A stretch of DNA of 64,000 nucleotides from Anaerotignum neopropionicum. GTDB lineage: Bacteria > Bacillota > Clostridia > Lachnospirales > Anaerotignaceae. The stretch spans positions 1 through 64,000 of the forward strand of contig NZ_LRVM01000005.1 in NCBI RefSeq assembly GCF_001571775.1, given 5' to 3'. Below are positions 62,958-64,000 of this stretch, piece by piece. The notes under the pieces were generated by a model. The model saw only the letters and a program-made list of their open reading frames with translations, made no database searches and had not been told where the DNA came from. The translations under genes were made by a program, and so were the position numbers. The first letter of the stretch is position 1; each line of letters opens with the position of its first letter.

Positions 62958-64000
62958 CTATTCTTTTTCACTTCCGAAAGTCCACAGATTTATGGAATTA
63001 TAAATATTTTCTTCCGTAGGTACAATTTCGCCGCCAACACGATGGGAGGTAAGCATCGCCTTATTGCGAAAAGCAATGCTAATATAAGGCAGCTCCTCAG
63101 CAATGCGCTTTTGCAGGCTGCTGTATGCAAGCAAGGTTGCCCCCTCCCCAACGGCTTCATTTGCCGTCTTAAGCAAGGCATCCATCTGCTCATCCTGATA
63201 GCCTATATAATTTAAGCTTCCGTTTGTGCCAAAAAAATCATACAAATTGGTGACAGAGGACATCTGCCATCCACCAACAACGAGGTCAAAATCCCCATGA
63301 ATAAATTTTTCCTGATATTCGTCAAAGGGCAGAATATCCAAGGAAACCTCGAAGCCTAAGAGGGTTAATTCGTCCCCCAGCTTCGTAGCAATCTGCCGTC
63401 TTGCACTGTTTTCCTCATTTGCTAAAATAGTAAGGTGGAGCTGCTCCTGCCCGTTTTCGCCGTCTTTTTCCAGCCTGCCATCCCCATTTTTGTCAATCCA
63501 CCCCACATTTTTCAATAAGGTTGCTGCCATATCCGAATCATACTCAAAAGGCGCAACATTTTCCTCATACAGCCATGAGCTTGGGCTTACTGGTGTGTTG
63601 GTGAGCCTTGCATATTGCAAATAAACATTATCATAAATTGTTGTTTTGGGCACCACATAAGCAACTGCTTGGCGCATATTTTTATCCTGAAATAAATCTC
63701 TATGGAAGTTAAACCCAATAAAATCATATTGGTTGGAAGTAAATTGATATACCCCCACTGCTCCTTCATCGGCATAACGCCCTGCATCGCCGGCATCCGC
63801 CACCAAAATATCCGTCATCTTCTGGTTAAAGGCGTAAACATCCGTTTCTGCGCCTCCCGTGGTACGAACGGAAATCGTTTCGATTTCAGGCTTTTGCCCA
63901 TTATAGGAAGGGTTTAACGTCAATATCATTTCCGACGCCACAGAATATGCTTTCATTGCATAAGGCCCGCTGCCCATAGGCGTAAGATTCACTTGGCTTT
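62958..64000 (-). CDS. ABC transporter substrate-binding protein, SBP_bac_5 family (5' end outside the window)
   Basis: The last 347 residues of an oligopeptide/dipeptide/nickel-type binding protein. The family motif PMGSGPYAMKAY is at the window edge, so about 200 residues, including the signal peptide, are missing. Later features (NMRQAVAYVV, NVGWIDKNGDGRLEKDG, GGWQMSS) are typical. It would deliver peptides or similar solutes to an ABC importer that must lie outside the window. It is followed 10 bases later by the GalT-like gene. Confidence 0.9.
   Translation of the reverse strand, partial: SQVNLTPMGSGPYAMKAYSVASEMILTLNPSYNGQKPEIETISVRTTGGAETDVYAFNQKMTDILVADAGDAGRYADEGAVGVYQFTSNQYDFIGFNFHRDLFQDKNMRQAVAYVVPKTTIYDNVYLQYARLTNTPVSPSSWLYEENVAPFEYDSDMAATLLKNVGWIDKNGDGRLEKDGENGQEQLHLTILANEENSARRQIATKLGDELTLLGFEVSLDILPFDEYQEKFIHGDFDLVVGGWQMSSVTNLYDFFGTNGSLNYIGYQDEQMDALLKTANEAVGEGATLLAYSSLQKRIAEELPYISIAFRNKAMLTSHRVGGEIVPTEENIYNSINLWTFGSEKE

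Noticed and set aside
1-64000. CRISPR array
   Set aside because: No regularly spaced direct repeats of 24-40 bases were seen; the repeats found are dispersed, not tandem.

Overview
The window is a 64-kb piece of an AT-rich, low-GC Gram-positive chromosome. Strong AAGGAGG ribosome-binding sites, T-box leaders, a type III glutamine synthetase, a TRAP transporter and Lachnospirales-like small proteins suggest an anaerobic member of the Clostridia. The order-level placement is an inference, because no rRNA or other phylogenetic marker was analysed. Both edges cut genes: the left edge holds the first codons of an IS200/IS605-type transposase, and the right edge cuts an oligopeptide/nickel-type solute-binding protein.

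Region by region. 1-5.6 kb: IS200 end, a hybrid histidine kinase with two solute-binding-type sensor domains, a cell-wall amidase and a membrane-anchored unknown. 5.6-17 kb: a DctPQM TRAP transporter and ilvD on the minus strand, divergent from a GntR/FCD regulator, followed by a leucine T-box and leuA-leuCDB; this is the branched-chain amino acid block. 17-19 kb: a CPA1-type K+(Na+)/H+ antiporter. 19.8-23 kb: a decayed prophage-like immunity block (late-regulator-like protein, two tiny Cys-rich proteins, Cro-like and CI-like repressors with palindromic operators, ImmA peptidase) with no integrase. 23-25 kb: a chemoreceptor. 25.5-30 kb: an eroded accessory zone with a recombinase fragment, a GHKL kinase beside a broken LytTR regulator, short membrane proteins and an acetyltransferase. 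30.5-33.1 kb: a pantothenate operon (panC, panB and a DUF2520 reductase-like gene that apparently starts at ATC). 33.8-41 kb: a diguanylate cyclase, glnN with a structured leader, and asnB behind a T-box. 41-48.2 kb: a three-gene operon led by a 1616-residue protein joining an HD region, a helical-repeat region, a nucleotidylyltransferase and a phosphoribosyltransferase-like region. 48.6-57.5 kb: HtrA protease, trpS, PspC, RadC, DUF402, ABM monooxygenase, Nudix, DNA polymerase IV and a metallophosphoesterase. 57.7-64 kb: cyclophilin, tRNA-Leu(CAA), a ferritin-like protein, a Vat-type acetyltransferase with what looks like a translational attenuator, an AlkD-like protein, an SRPBCC protein, a lipoprotein, a DJ-1 remnant, a GalT-like enzyme and the partial binding protein.

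The amino-acid blocks form a coherent nitrogen and branched-chain circuit. leuA and asnB sit behind tRNA-sensing T-boxes, glnN has a consensus promoter and a long hairpin at the very 5' end of its transcript, and the GntR regulator lies between two matching operator-like sites that could control both itself and ilvD-TRAP. Two families of dispersed non-coding repeats, each with two clear copies about 17-43 kb apart, occupy intergenic spaces. The most unusual items are the multidomain operon at 41-48 kb, the leader-peptide/stem arrangement in front of the Vat-type gene, and the glnN leader.
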